DNA of 15,057 nt, taken from Nitrospiraceae bacterium. GTDB taxonomy: Bacteria; Nitrospirota; Thermodesulfovibrionia; Thermodesulfovibrionales; UBA9159. A program made the position numbers and the translations under genes. The stretch is from positions 11,900-26,956 of the forward strand of contig DMNE01000333.1 in assembly GCA_003453735.1 (NCBI GenBank). Reading direction: 5' to 3'. Positions 6,580 through 13,544 of this stretch are shown here, piece by piece. The notes under the pieces were generated by a model. That model was not told the origin of the DNA. It did no database searches and was given only the letters and a program-made list of their open reading frames with translations. Numbering within the stretch: the stretch's first letter is position 1; each line of letters starts with the position of its first letter.

Positions 6580-6667
6580 CTAGGGCTTAATGCAGCAGAT
6601 CAATGGTTAGAGTGATACAGGCCTTAGATCTCCTGGACTCCGGCCACGCAAATAAAGACTTCAGACA

Positions 6668-7198
6668 TCACTTTTTGACCATTTGTGCCTTCACTGTGAC
6701 GTGAGCTATGGCGCCTTCGCCTCCGCTGGCCTCGCAACCGACAAGTTTAATGTTGAGCGACTTGCCAAGGAATTTTCCCGGATGAATGGCTTCTGCAACG
6801 TCCAGATCGAGCCAAAATATCCCACTTATCGTGCAAAAGGTTATGTCGGCAGGACATTGCTGAGCCATAGGGAAATAGGTTGTTCCCGTTGAAGGTTCCA
6901 TAAAAACCCCGTTCACCGCAGGCCGAGCAGTGATTCGAGCCGGCCCTGAGAGAGGCGGAAGTTGTCTCTCAAAAAGCATCATCGCTTCCATCGTAAGCAC
7001 ACTCTTGGCACTGCCCTCCTTGATAGTGGCTGTTAGCAGGGTCGCTTCTCCGTCGTGGCAACTCGGAATAGTAACACCTGACCTAGAGGCAAAAACGGCA
7101 TTTGTCCCGGGGGAAGTGTCCCAGTCTGCAAGGACCGGTGACACTCCACAACTTATACAAAGAACAACGGCCACAACGCGGACAATTGATGCGCGCAT
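6668..7198 (-). CDS. Secreted protein of unknown function
   Basis: A 176-residue protein with a clear Sec signal peptide: basic start (MRASIVR), hydrophobic core (about 8-20) and a likely cut after Ala24 (SPVLA before DWD). The mature part is about 150 residues, beta-rich in appearance, with four Cys (47, 113, 121, 153) that could form disulfides in the periplasm or outside. Several Gly/Pro/Thr turns (GPARITARPAVNG, EPSTGTTYF) fit a beta-sandwich fold, though I recognise no family. The start is well supported by AGGAGG eight bases upstream. A possible 39-residue ORF ends 18 bases before it on the same strand. It may belong to the long leftward gene series that starts at 10458, or form its own unit after the stem-loop at 7435-7453. 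Confidence 0.78.
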   Translation of the reverse strand: MRASIVRVVAVVLCISCGVSPVLADWDTSPGTNAVFASRSGVTIPSCHDGEATLLTATIKEGSAKSVLTMEAMMLFERQLPPLSGPARITARPAVNGVFMEPSTGTTYFPMAQQCPADITFCTISGIFWLDLDVAEAIHPGKFLGKSLNIKLVGCEASGGEGAIAHVTVKAQMVKK

Positions 7199-7216
7199 GA
7201 TATCAGCCTCCTCTCA

Positions 7217-7336
7217 TCAGTCTTTGCAGGATGGGCATCTCTGCTTATTTTCTTCTCCATTGAAATCGTGTTCAGATTTCCCTTTGGCTACTACGAGATA
7301 CTCATCCGGGCAGCCATTCATCCCCGAGCTTAACAT
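7217..7336 (-). CDS. Possible 39-residue Cys-containing small protein
   Basis: A short frame ending 18 bases before the secreted-protein start, on the same strand. The deduced peptide has a GCPDEYLVV segment and ends in RCPSCKD, so a CxxC knuckle closes the chain; it could bind a metal together with the first Cys or by dimerising. The start is uncertain: ATG at 7336 or at 7321 (34 residues), neither with a strong Shine-Dalgarno. Support is position, strand and the Cys pattern only. Confidence 0.33.
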   Translation of the reverse strand: MLSSGMNGCPDEYLVVAKGKSEHDFNGEENKQRCPSCKD

Positions 7337-7434
7337 CCTGGCAGTTTCTCTAAATCTCAAGGTCTATCATAACCCACATGCCCGCTCAAAAGGAGTTGAC
7401 GCGATATGAGCTTGCTGTTCCAAAACCAAGATGC

Positions 7435-7453
7435 TCGGGGTCTATGACCCCGA
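7435..7453 (-). terminator. Strong stem-loop 3' of the zinc-ribbon protein gene
   Basis: TCGGGGTC (7435-7442) pairs perfectly with GACCCCGA (7446-7453) across a three-base loop. It lies about 60 bases past the stop of the zinc-ribbon gene. No T-run follows directly on the minus strand (GCATCTTGGTTTTGG comes next), so it is either a weak terminator or an mRNA-stabilising hairpin. The surrounding stretch 7337-7511 otherwise holds no gene that I can support. Confidence 0.4.
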
Positions 7454-7511
7454 AAGGATGACACTGAACTCATTTAAAGAAATTACAGAGTTCCTCACGG
7501 GCCATGTTACA

Positions 7512-8624
7512 TTATAGTTTCGTGACCGAACGTATCTTCAGTTTCCCTTCTTCGACAATGAAATCAACCGACAGACGCTGTGAAAGCATCTTCATCTGTT
7601 TGCTTTTCTTCGAAAATAACTGCATCTGCCAGATAATTACAGCATTGACTTTCCCTGGTTCGAGCGTCATGCTATCGACCTTATAATCGAGAGACCGGTA
7701 GTCAAAGTTCTTCCATTGTTCTACTATGCCATCCTTTTTCCCAGGCAACTCAAGGGAGTGCCTTGAATATCTCGATTCCCAGAGTCCTATATCCTTGTTC
7801 AGATTCGCCTTTTTTATATCATCAAGCAGGGCAATGATATCTCCTCTCTGCACTGCCGCCTTGTCATCGCGCGCCTGCGCGGTCGTGAGCGGTGCAGCCG
7901 AAACTCTCTCCTGCCTGTGGGCATAAAGAAAGACCTGCCATGAAATTGACAGCGTTAGGATAATCGAAAGCGCAATGAGAAGATACATACCTGCCCGCCT
8001 TCGCACTTGGAAGTAATTCGGGGGCCTGTCCCCCGACAAAATACCCATAATTATCTTCTTATTTTTCCGTTGAGAAAGAAGCATCCGATAACAGCGGCCT
8101 TGAGCAGTGAGAAACCAAAAGAAGCCAGGACTTTCACTCTCCTGAAGATGCGAATTGAGATCGCCGATCTCGCTCTCGATAGTCCTCTGCAACTCGTCAA
8201 GTGTCGCTTCCAGGTGAGCAATTTTCTTGATGATGTCCCCCATTTCACTCTCTTTTCTTTGAAGAGCACGCAACGTATCGGGATGTTGACTGCCACCACC
8301 GTCGATGCGGAGTTTATCGTGGAGCTTCTCTGTTTCAGAGAGTCGTTCCTTGAGTCGGTCTCTTTCGAAAAGCAATGTATAGACGAATCTATCTTCGATA
8401 TCCGTTTTTAGATGGTCTACTTCCATATCCTGAATCTGTTCGCTTTCCGCAGGGACAGGGGAGTCGGTAGGTGCTTTCACCTCCTCAGTCTTTGCCGTGG
8501 GAAATGCGTGCTCGATCTCCTCAGGTTCAAGCATTGCTGAGCAGGTCTCGCAGTAAAGCGTATCGGGCGAGAAGCCTTTCAGGCACTTAGGACATTTCAT
8601 GATAAACTTTGGTGTCTCTTCCAT
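7512..8624 (-). CDS. Zinc-ribbon, coiled-coil, single-pass membrane protein with NTF2-like C-terminal domain
   Basis: A 370-residue protein of layered design. An N-terminal zinc ribbon (CPKC at 11-14, CETC at 25-28) is followed by an acidic, Pro-rich linker (about 32-70) and a coiled coil (about 72-163, broken by GGGSQHP near 109-115). A hydrophobic segment comes next (about 212-233), then a C-terminal domain facing the periplasm (about 258-370). That last part (LLDDIKKANLNKDIGLWESRYS ... VNAVIIWQMQL) resembles SnoaL/NTF2-like domains found on secreted or membrane proteins. The design suggests signalling or scaffolding between cytoplasm and envelope; no catalytic residues are visible. It starts 3 bases after the lipoprotein gene stops and has no Shine-Dalgarno, implying coupled translation. 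An alternative start is Met9. Gene reality is certain; the function is unknown. Confidence 0.8.
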   Translation of the reverse strand: MEETPKFIMKCPKCLKGFSPDTLYCETCSAMLEPEEIEHAFPTAKTEEVKAPTDSPVPAESEQIQDMEVDHLKTDIEDRFVYTLLFERDRLKERLSETEKLHDKLRIDGGGSQHPDTLRALQRKESEMGDIIKKIAHLEATLDELQRTIESEIGDLNSHLQESESPGFFWFLTAQGRCYRMLLSQRKNKKIIMGILSGDRPPNYFQVRRRAGMYLLIALSIILTLSISWQVFLYAHRQERVSAAPLTTAQARDDKAAVQRGDIIALLDDIKKANLNKDIGLWESRYSRHSLELPGKKDGIVEQWKNFDYRSLDYKVDSMTLEPGKVNAVIIWQMQLFSKKSKQMKMLSQRLSVDFIVEEGKLKIRSVTKL

Positions 8625-8627
8625 AGG

Positions 8628-9380
8628 CTACATCGGATTGATATCTTCTTCGGTCGGTTTGGGCTGCGGAGTCTTTTTCGGTTTCTTATCTGTCTTTGGC
8701 TTCGTCAAAGGTTGCTGCTGCCCGTCACCCTTTGGTACTAAATCTTTCTGCTGGAGAGAACCGCTGTTTGACGGTTCCTCTTTTACTGCCTCCGGCGCTA
8801 CAGGGCGAACCGGTTTTTCTCTTTTCCCCACGTGAGCAATCAGAGGGTCAAGCATTTGTGACAAAACAGCCTTCTGGTCTGACGGAGAGAGCGAACCCGC
8901 AGGGAAGTGAATATCTACCGCCTGCCACCAGAGAATTCTGGAATCTTCTGATGAGATAAGCTGCAATATAAGTTCATGACTCTTTTCCTTGTTGAGAATG
9001 ACACCGTTGAGGACGGCATCCGCTTCAACGGACTTGCCGAGATTCCCCAGGAAATCCAACCTTTCTTCAGGCATGACAGAGAAGGCGTCGCCCGCCTTGC
9101 CGTCCGTCTTTTCAGGCGGGATAACAGACAGTCTCGGTGAGGAAGCGATAACTTCACCCGTTATATGCCGCCACCCCGCATCATCCCCATAAAAAGGAGG
9201 GATGGCTACAGAATGGACCTCCTCGAGTAATTTCTTTTCCATGAAGGGAAGGCTATTTTTCTGTTCGCCCGCGCTGAAACCGGGCAGCGCTTTAGTTGAT
9301 GCACAGGCATGCAGAAAAACAAGAAGAAAAATTAAGGAAACAGTCCAAACTTTATCTTTATGAACATACACGTAATGCAT
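8628..9380 (-). CDS. Lipoprotein of unknown function with Lys/Pro-rich tail
   Basis: A 250-residue protein with a lipoprotein signal: hydrophobic core about 11-24, then LHAC with Cys26 as the predicted lipidated residue (His at -2 is unusual). Residues about 50-170 form an alpha/beta domain. Its features (VHSVAIPPF, a stretch on sorted stress values, then ADAVLNGVIL) recall outer-membrane lipoproteins with a TolB-N/CsgG-like or GNA1162-like domain; this is resemblance, not a firm match. The tail (about 190-250) is low complexity, rich in Lys, Pro and Gln, and may reach through the periplasm or touch peptidoglycan. The ATG has no Shine-Dalgarno, but a TAAAAT lies six bases upstream, allowing a leaderless mRNA. 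The zinc-ribbon membrane protein follows after 3 bases. The two probably act together in the envelope. Confidence 0.8.
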   Translation of the reverse strand: MHYVYVHKDKVWTVSLIFLLVFLHACASTKALPGFSAGEQKNSLPFMEKKLLEEVHSVAIPPFYGDDAGWRHITGEVIASSPRLSVIPPEKTDGKAGDAFSVMPEERLDFLGNLGKSVEADAVLNGVILNKEKSHELILQLISSEDSRILWWQAVDIHFPAGSLSPSDQKAVLSQMLDPLIAHVGKREKPVRPVAPEAVKEEPSNSGSLQQKDLVPKGDGQQQPLTKPKTDKKPKKTPQPKPTEEDINPM

Positions 9381-9386
9381 ATATAC

Positions 9387-9409
9387 ATTTTACACGAAAA
9401 TCGATTTTC
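9387..9409 (-). promoter_or_regulatory. Candidate promoter with a 14-bp perfect palindrome (lipoprotein gene)
   Basis: The palindrome GAAAATCGATTTTC (9396-9409) lies just upstream of the lipoprotein start. On the minus strand it is followed by TAAAAT (9392-9387), six bases before the ATG. If TAAAAT is a -10 box, the palindrome fills the spacer and transcription would begin at the start codon. The -35 position (GAGAAA) is poor, so the promoter call is weak, while the palindrome itself is plain. Confidence 0.35.
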
Positions 9410-9427
9410 TTTCTCCTCTCTGCCGCC

Positions 9428-9553
9428 CTATATCTTCCCGACCACGGTGCCGCCCTCAACTCGTCCCACAAAAGATCCATCCGGATTTCCCACGCCGCTT
9501 TTTTGATTCTCTGCCATGATCACCGTTAGTTTCACTTTATCCTTTTTCTTCAT
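9428..9553 (-). CDS. 41-residue protein translationally coupled to the peptidase gene
   Basis: A small ORF whose ATG (9553-9551) overlaps the TGA of the peptidase-like gene in the classic ATGA arrangement, with GGATGGAAG just upstream as a ribosome site. The peptide begins MKKKDKVKLTVIMAENQ and ends GSFVGRVEGGTVVGKI. The two beta-prone, Val/Gly-rich stretches suggest a small beta-hairpin or barrel-like fold; no known family comes to mind. It has no Cys, membrane segment or signal peptide. The overlap, the codon composition and the same-strand flanking genes make it likelier than chance. It may be a partner or regulator of the peptidase-like protein; that is inference from coupling. Confidence 0.5.
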   Translation of the reverse strand: MKKKDKVKLTVIMAENQKSGVGNPDGSFVGRVEGGTVVGKI

Positions 9554-10458
9554 GTACTTCCATCCTCTCTCTCATCTTCATCATCTCTGTAACCTCTTTT
9601 CCTCTTCATCATCCTGACAAACCCGTATGCCGTAAGAAGGGCCGCAATAAAAAAAAGGAACTCATAGAGGTCATTGCTAATATAAGCAAACCATGAGGTC
9701 TCGCTCTTGAGATAAGACCGCCATCTGCTTTCCAGCTCTCCAAGGGAGATTGAAAAGCTTTTTTTTACAGCTTCTTCTAGATCATCTCCCCTGCTGAAAT
9801 ATTCGAGCATACTCAAGACCCCCGAAACTCCGAACTCCTTACTGATATAGTCAACAACGCTTTTGCTTTCTTCATATGCGAGGAGGAGGTCTTCGCCATC
9901 AGAGGGGAATCTATCCGTTAACTGACGGATACTGATAAACTTCTTTGTCAGCGTCGCCTCTTTAAGAAGCGACTGCCTTTGATCCATTATTATTTCCGCT
10001 ACGCCTCCGTTCACCCACTGGCATATCCCTTCATCAAGCCATCTCGGGAGATTCCCTTCTTTGATATGGTGGTGAAGCTGAAGATGACACAGTTCATGCT
10101 TGAGGGTGGTCTTAAGGGTAAAAGGATGCATATTCATTTTCGAGTAATCGATCACGATAAGATTTTGTTGGGGTATCGCAAGGGCGACGATCATCTTGCT
10201 GCCAGCGATTTTCCTGAAGGTGTCAGTGTCTTTTATCAATACAACCACGGGTCGAAAATCGTGGTACCATCCGAAGACCATTAGCAATTCTTTCTTAATC
10301 GTGGGATAGATATTGACGATCTCACCTGCAGTGCTCCCGAGGGGTTCTTCACCCTGGATAATAATTTCGTCATTCTGGAAGAAAGTGTTTTCCGCATACG
10401 AGGGATGGATAGAAATCAGGGGAAGAAAAAAGGCCAAAAAAGTACTCCGAAAGACCAT
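9550..10458 (-). CDS. Exported, membrane-anchored HExxH metallopeptidase-like protein (peptidase MA type)
   Basis: A 302-residue protein read from the ATG at 10458, which begins a good signal peptide (MVFRSTFLAFFLPLISIHPSYA before ENTFF). A TTG at 10467 with GGAGG nine bases upstream is a possible alternative that adds three residues; longer starts reach into the transposase remnant. The zinc-peptidase motif is HELCH (H121, E122, H125), followed by WLDEG with Glu143 as the likely third ligand, as in gluzincins of the peptidase MA-like group (PF13485). A C-terminal helix (about 257-277, LYEFLFFIAALLTAYGFV) and basic tail anchor it in the inner membrane with the catalytic domain in the periplasm. 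It heads a leftward series of envelope genes and overlaps a 41-codon gene by four bases. The substrate is unknown. Confidence 0.82.
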   Translation of the reverse strand: MVFRSTFLAFFLPLISIHPSYAENTFFQNDEIIIQGEEPLGSTAGEIVNIYPTIKKELLMVFGWYHDFRPVVVLIKDTDTFRKIAGSKMIVALAIPQQNLIVIDYSKMNMHPFTLKTTLKHELCHLQLHHHIKEGNLPRWLDEGICQWVNGGVAEIIMDQRQSLLKEATLTKKFISIRQLTDRFPSDGEDLLLAYEESKSVVDYISKEFGVSGVLSMLEYFSRGDDLEEAVKKSFSISLGELESRWRSYLKSETSWFAYISNDLYEFLFFIAALLTAYGFVRMMKRKRGYRDDEDEREDGST

Positions 10459-10462
10459 TGCG

Positions 10463-10711
10463 CTCAACCTGGATATCCTCCACCGAGAGATCATGCCAGA
10501 CCATGTCCATCTGTTGGTGAACGCTCCACCCAGCTTCCTTCCTGACCAGATTATGTACCGGCTCAAAGACTACACTTCCCGCCGCCAGACTTGTGCCCAC
10601 CTCAAGATAATGCCCACTACAACGTGCCATTCCTCCTCGGATGAATCATACGGGCATTCTGGCATCAGTAGTGTAAGCTGCATCGACGCCGATGTCAACA
10701 ACAGCGCTATC
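10463..10711 (+). pseudogene. tnpA: Decayed fragment of an IS200/IS605-family TnpA transposase
   Basis: The plus-strand translation contains NLDILHREIMPDHVHLLVNA (first base near 10466), then PPSFLPDQIMYRLKDYTSR. This is the HUH (HVH) region and following helix of Y1 single-strand transposases, whose usual text is close to VMPDHVHLLV..PP. Later HLKIMP and ISSVSCIDADV resemble the HLKKMP and STVG..-V segments of the family. The N-terminal strand (the KYRRKVL region) is missing, and the catalytic tyrosine expected near the C-terminus reads as Ala (SAIP), so it cannot be active. The frame stays open to 10738 but gives no sensible protein outside this part, and no accessory tnpB is present. The fragment begins within 5 bp of the start of the divergent peptidase gene. 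It is not a functional mobile element. Confidence 0.72.
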
Positions 10712-10722
10712 CCGTCCCCGCA

Positions 10723-10740
10723 TACTATTTCATTATAGTA
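10723..10740. repeat. Short inverted repeat at the right edge of the transposase remnant
   Basis: TACTAT (10723-10728) and ATAGTA (10735-10740) flank a six-base loop. It lies just past the tnpA remnant and could be what is left of a subterminal hairpin of the IS200-type element. It also contains a minus-strand TATAAT (10737-10732) that could serve as a -10 box for transcription through the remnant into the peptidase gene; no good -35 accompanies it. Confidence 0.3.
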
Positions 10741-10786
10741 CAGCCTTCCTGAATTGTTCGATGGAGTCAAAACTACAACAGGGACC

Positions 10787-10815
10787 TTGGAATTATCATG
10801 AAGAAAAAGTAATAT
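10787..10815 (+). promoter_or_regulatory. Candidate sigma-70-type promoter of rnhA
   Basis: TTGGAA (10787-10792), 17 bases, TAATAT (10810-10815). Each hexamer matches the consensus at four of six positions. The predicted start falls only a few bases before the ATG at 10825, so the GAGAG near 10816-10820 would not be in the transcript and the mRNA would be nearly leaderless. Confidence 0.35.
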
Positions 10816-10824
10816 AGAGAGATC

Positions 10825-11304
10825 ATGAAAACTCAAGAAAAACCCTTTGTTGAAATCTATGCCGATGGGGCATGCAGTGGTAACCCAGGCATGGGCGGAT
10901 TCGGCGCCATATTAAAATCGAGAGAAAAAATAAAGGAGATTTCAGGCTGTCAAGAGACGACCACAAACAACAGGATGGAACTACTCGGCGTTATCTCAGC
11001 CCTTGAGGCACTGAAAACACCTTGCAAGGTGCGGGTCACCACCGATTCGACCTATGTTGTGAAGGGCATGACCGAATGGATGAGAAGCTGGATAAAGAGG
11101 GGCTGGCGAAACTCCCAGAAACAAGAGGTACTGAACAGAGATCTATGGGAAAGGCTTCTGAAGGCATCTGAAGCCCATGAGATCGAATGGGCATGGATAA
11201 GGGGTCATAATGGGCATCCTGAAAATGAACGGTGTGATGAGATAGCACGGGAAGAGATCAAGCGGTGCAGAAAGTCAATGCCTCCGAGCAGGAGTAAGGC
11301 GTGA
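10825..11304 (+). CDS. rnhA: Ribonuclease HI
   Basis: A 159-residue cytoplasmic enzyme that cleaves the RNA strand of RNA-DNA hybrids, acting on R-loops and replication primers. All four catalytic acids are visible: D14 in [12 protein letters not shown]52 in NNRMEL, D74 in TTDSTY and D138 in NERCDEIA. The loop histidine H128 is in [10 protein letters not shown]. The spacing of these residues equals that of Escherichia coli RNase HI, shifted by four. The basic, Trp-rich handle region ([16 protein letters not shown], about 85-100) used for hybrid binding is present. The start is preceded by AGAGAG at close range. The next gene begins inside its last codon (GTGA overlap), so the two are cotranslated. 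Expected to be active. Confidence 0.96.
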   Translation: MKTQEKPFVEIYADGACSGNPGMGGFGAILKSREKIKEISGCQETTTNNRMELLGVISALEALKTPCKVRVTTDSTYVVKGMTEWMRSWIKRGWRNSQKQEVLNRDLWERLLKASEAHEIEWAWIRGHNGHPENERCDEIAREEIKRCRKSMPPSRSKA

Positions 11305-12560
11305 ACAAGCCCGAACTGCTCGCCCCCGCAGGTGACTTCGAAAAACTGAGGACAGCGATCCACTACGGAGCAGATGCCGTTTATCTTGGAGATTCGCGAT
11401 TCAGTTTGAGAGGCAAGGCAAGGAATTTTTATCCTGAACAATTGAGAAAAGCTGTCCATTATGCCCATGGAAACAACGTCAGGGTTTATGTGACCGTGAA
11501 TATCTTTCCTCACAACAGAGACCTGAACGAGATTGAGCACCATATAGAGACCCTCAACGATATCAACCCGGATGCGGTCATTCTTTCAGACCCGGGAATC
11601 TTCACGATGTTCAGAGAGAAAGCGCCTGGAATAAACCTCCATATCAGTACCCAAGCCAATATCACGAATAGTCAGGCGGCGCGCTTCTGGGAAGGCCTCG
11701 GAGCAAAGAGGCTCGTGCTTTCCAGGGAGTTATCCATCAGTGAGATACAGGAAATCCGGGAAAAAACTACCGCCGAAATCGAGGTCTTTGTTCACGGTTC
11801 CCTCTGCATATCCTATTCAGGAAGGTGTTACATAAGTAGCTTCCTAGCTTCGAGGAGCGCCAACAGAGGCGAATGCACCAACTCATGTAGATGGAATTAC
11901 TCCCTCATGGAAGAGAAAAGACAGGGAGAATATTTTCCGGTATCCGAGGACAAGAGAGGAACGTATATTATGAGTTCAAGGGACCTCTGCATGATTGAAT
12001 ATCTCCCCGTTCTTATAGAAGCTGGGGTAGACAGTTTCAAGATCGAAGGCAGGATGAAGGGAATTAACTATGTGGCTGGTGTCGTAAAAACTTACCGAGA
12101 GGCTATCGACTCGATTCACGACGGAATGCAGTATAGGGTACATTCACGTTGGCTCAAGGAGCTTTCCATGTTTAGCAGCAGGGGATACACAACAGGGATG
12201 TTCCTTGGAAAACAGCCTGATTATGATTACAATTTTGACGGGGAAAGCTACCGGATGAGTCATGAACTGGTTGGTGTCATTCTCGATATGCATGGGGGAA
12301 CCGCAAAGGTCGGGTTGAGGAATAGACTTGATGTGGGCGATCCTGTTGAATATCTTTCTTTTGGACTTGAAGAAAAAATATTCGAGATTGACTCCATGAG
12401 AGATGCAGACGGCATTGGTATTCCTTCGGCAAGAAACGGGGACATCATCTTTATGGAAGTACCGGAAGTCGTCAGGAAAAACGATCTAATACGGCGGCGG
12501 AAGGATTGCAGAAATATGCGCCAAAAGCTAATGCAGAGCGATGGCGCGAGGCCGTCATAA
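11301..12560 (+). CDS. trhP: U32 family protein, probable tRNA hydroxylation protein TrhP
   Basis: A 419-residue protein with a GTG start overlapping the rnhA stop (GTGA) and AGGAG six to seven bases upstream. The TIM-barrel N-terminus has the family opening ([20 protein letters not shown]). The U32 signature [19 protein letters not shown] spans 161-179, followed by [12 protein letters not shown], and a C-terminal beta domain (about 320-405) is present. Cys169, Cys176, Cys192 and Cys230 match the positions of the iron-sulfur cysteines known from UbiU-type members. In E. coli, TrhP (YegQ) with this GxCTNxCRWxY text makes 5-hydroxyuridine at tRNA position 34 from prephenate; that is my preferred function. 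Older annotation would call it a collagenase-like protease. Other U32 branches (RlhA, UbiU/UbiV) fit less well by length and motif. Coupling to rnhA has no obvious functional reason. Confidence 0.82.
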   Translation: MNKPELLAPAGDFEKLRTAIHYGADAVYLGDSRFSLRGKARNFYPEQLRKAVHYAHGNNVRVYVTVNIFPHNRDLNEIEHHIETLNDINPDAVILSDPGIFTMFREKAPGINLHISTQANITNSQAARFWEGLGAKRLVLSRELSISEIQEIREKTTAEIEVFVHGSLCISYSGRCYISSFLASRSANRGECTNSCRWNYSLMEEKRQGEYFPVSEDKRGTYIMSSRDLCMIEYLPVLIEAGVDSFKIEGRMKGINYVAGVVKTYREAIDSIHDGMQYRVHSRWLKELSMFSSRGYTTGMFLGKQPDYDYNFDGESYRMSHELVGVILDMHGGTAKVGLRNRLDVGDPVEYLSFGLEEKIFEIDSMRDADGIGIPSARNGDIIFMEVPEVVRKNDLIRRRKDCRNMRQKLMQSDGARPS

Positions 12561-12633
12561 CCATCTCCTCTCCTGATAGGCTGCTGAAGCAGAAACAATA
12601 AATCATGCCGACCAGACTTTTCCCATAAATATT

Positions 12634-13473
12634 TTATTCATTCCATACCGCTAGCTTGGTGGTGATAAATTTTATTATTTCCTGATGCTCCTCGGCACCG
12701 CGATTTTTCACCCGTAGAGGTTCTCCAAAGGCAAAAAATACCCTCTTCAATGGATCGATTTTGCCGAAGTCCTTAAGGTATCTACCATTTCCCCATGCAT
12801 CCGTTTTCAGCGCAATGGGAACTATGGGAACGTCTGCTTTTTTTGCGAGTTTTACGCCCACGGTATTGAAGCCGGCTGGGTCAAGGGCGACGGTCCTCGT
12901 GGTTTGCGGAAAGATAATAATCGATTTACCAGCCTTCAATCTCTCAGCACCACCTTCCAGAACTGCCTTTAAGTCTGTACGCGGATTCGTACGGACAAGG
13001 GTAACAGGGTCTCTCGAACGCATGACATATTTGAAGACCGGGTAATCAACCAGGCTTTGCTTCACCACAAAGGTGACCTCCCGAAAAGGCGCTATGATTG
13101 AAGGAAGCACAAAGGTCTCAAGCGTGGACATATGGTTTGCGACGAAAACGCAGGGATCATCGAGGGTGGTGAAGTTATCAATACCAGTTATTTCGATTTG
13201 AACGCCAACATGCTCCAGGGCGCGAAGCACTTCAAGACTGCTTTTCGCCCACTCGGTCGTGTCATATAAGGAACGCTTCGCCTTGGCGCTTGCCCTATAG
13301 ACAATACCCATATCCTTCCAGTAAAAAACCACCGAAGGAAACAGCTTCGTCAGGAAAGCAATCCTCCCCGGCCTCGTTGTATAACAGCCACTTTCATAGG
13401 TAAGTCCTTCCAAAAATCTGCCCCTCTTTGGCTCATGATCTTTTGTACGGTACGACTTTCCTTCACGGGACAC
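12634..13473 (-). CDS. PlsC-like 1-acyl-glycerol-3-phosphate acyltransferase family protein with variant motifs
   Basis: A 279-residue protein with the PlsC/LPLAT core. Motif I reads NHMSTLE (H114, E119), that is HX4E where most members have HX4D. Motif III reads FPQTTRT (188-194) in place of FPEGTRS. Motif IV-like VPIVPIALKT lies at 216-224. Hydrophobic stretches near 37-60 could dip into the inner membrane. PlsC adds the second acyl chain to lysophosphatidic acid in phospholipid synthesis; with these changed residues the substrate may differ. I recall the NHMSTLET variant as a recurring subfamily in Geobacter-like bacteria, so it is probably functional. The GTG at 13473 is uncertain: there is no Shine-Dalgarno, and a TATAAT lies just four bases upstream. 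A downstream start is possible. It is convergent with trhP, with no clear terminator between. Confidence 0.85.
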   Translation of the reverse strand: MSREGKSYRTKDHEPKRGRFLEGLTYESGCYTTRPGRIAFLTKLFPSVVFYWKDMGIVYRASAKAKRSLYDTTEWAKSSLEVLRALEHVGVQIEITGIDNFTTLDDPCVFVANHMSTLETFVLPSIIAPFREVTFVVKQSLVDYPVFKYVMRSRDPVTLVRTNPRTDLKAVLEGGAERLKAGKSIIIFPQTTRTVALDPAGFNTVGVKLAKKADVPIVPIALKTDAWGNGRYLKDFGKIDPLKRVFFAFGEPLRVKNRGAEEHQEIIKFITTKLAVWNE

Positions 13474-13489
13474 ATTATTATATATCTTT

Positions 13490-13509
13490 CAGGTGTTCTC
13501 ATTCACCTG
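13490..13509. promoter_or_regulatory. Inverted repeat between acyltransferase and kinase genes
   Basis: CAGGTG (13490-13495) and CACCTG (13504-13509) with an eight-base gap, in the shared upstream region of two divergent genes. It lies just upstream of the minus-strand TATAAT (13482-13477) before the acyltransferase. This placement fits an operator; a hairpin is also possible. The half-site CAGGTR recalls the palindrome CAGGTATACCTG in the ytxH promoter. Confidence 0.4.
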
Positions 13510-13544
13510 GAAAAAGAGTGAACTATTGCACCAAAACCTGCACT

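Noticed and set aside
6365..6583. Plus-strand frame with LDLGCG, like motif I of SAM methyltransferases
   Set aside because: It has a TTG start, no other methyltransferase motif and only 72 codons; the resemblance is limited to six residues.
7431..7517. Plus-strand 28-codon peptide frame (MLGVYDPERMTLNSF...)
   Set aside because: It spans the strong stem-loop and overlaps the end of the zinc-ribbon gene, with no ribosome site; probably chance.
10313..10738. Plus-strand frame of 141 codons as an intact gene
   Set aside because: Only the middle and end resemble a transposase. The first third is the antisense of the well-supported peptidase gene, and the catalytic Tyr and N-terminus are missing. 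It is kept as a pseudogene fragment only.
10570..10836. Minus-strand 88-codon frame upstream of the peptidase gene
   Set aside because: It lies antisense to the transposase remnant, runs into the rnhA start, has no motif, and its composition does not look like protein.
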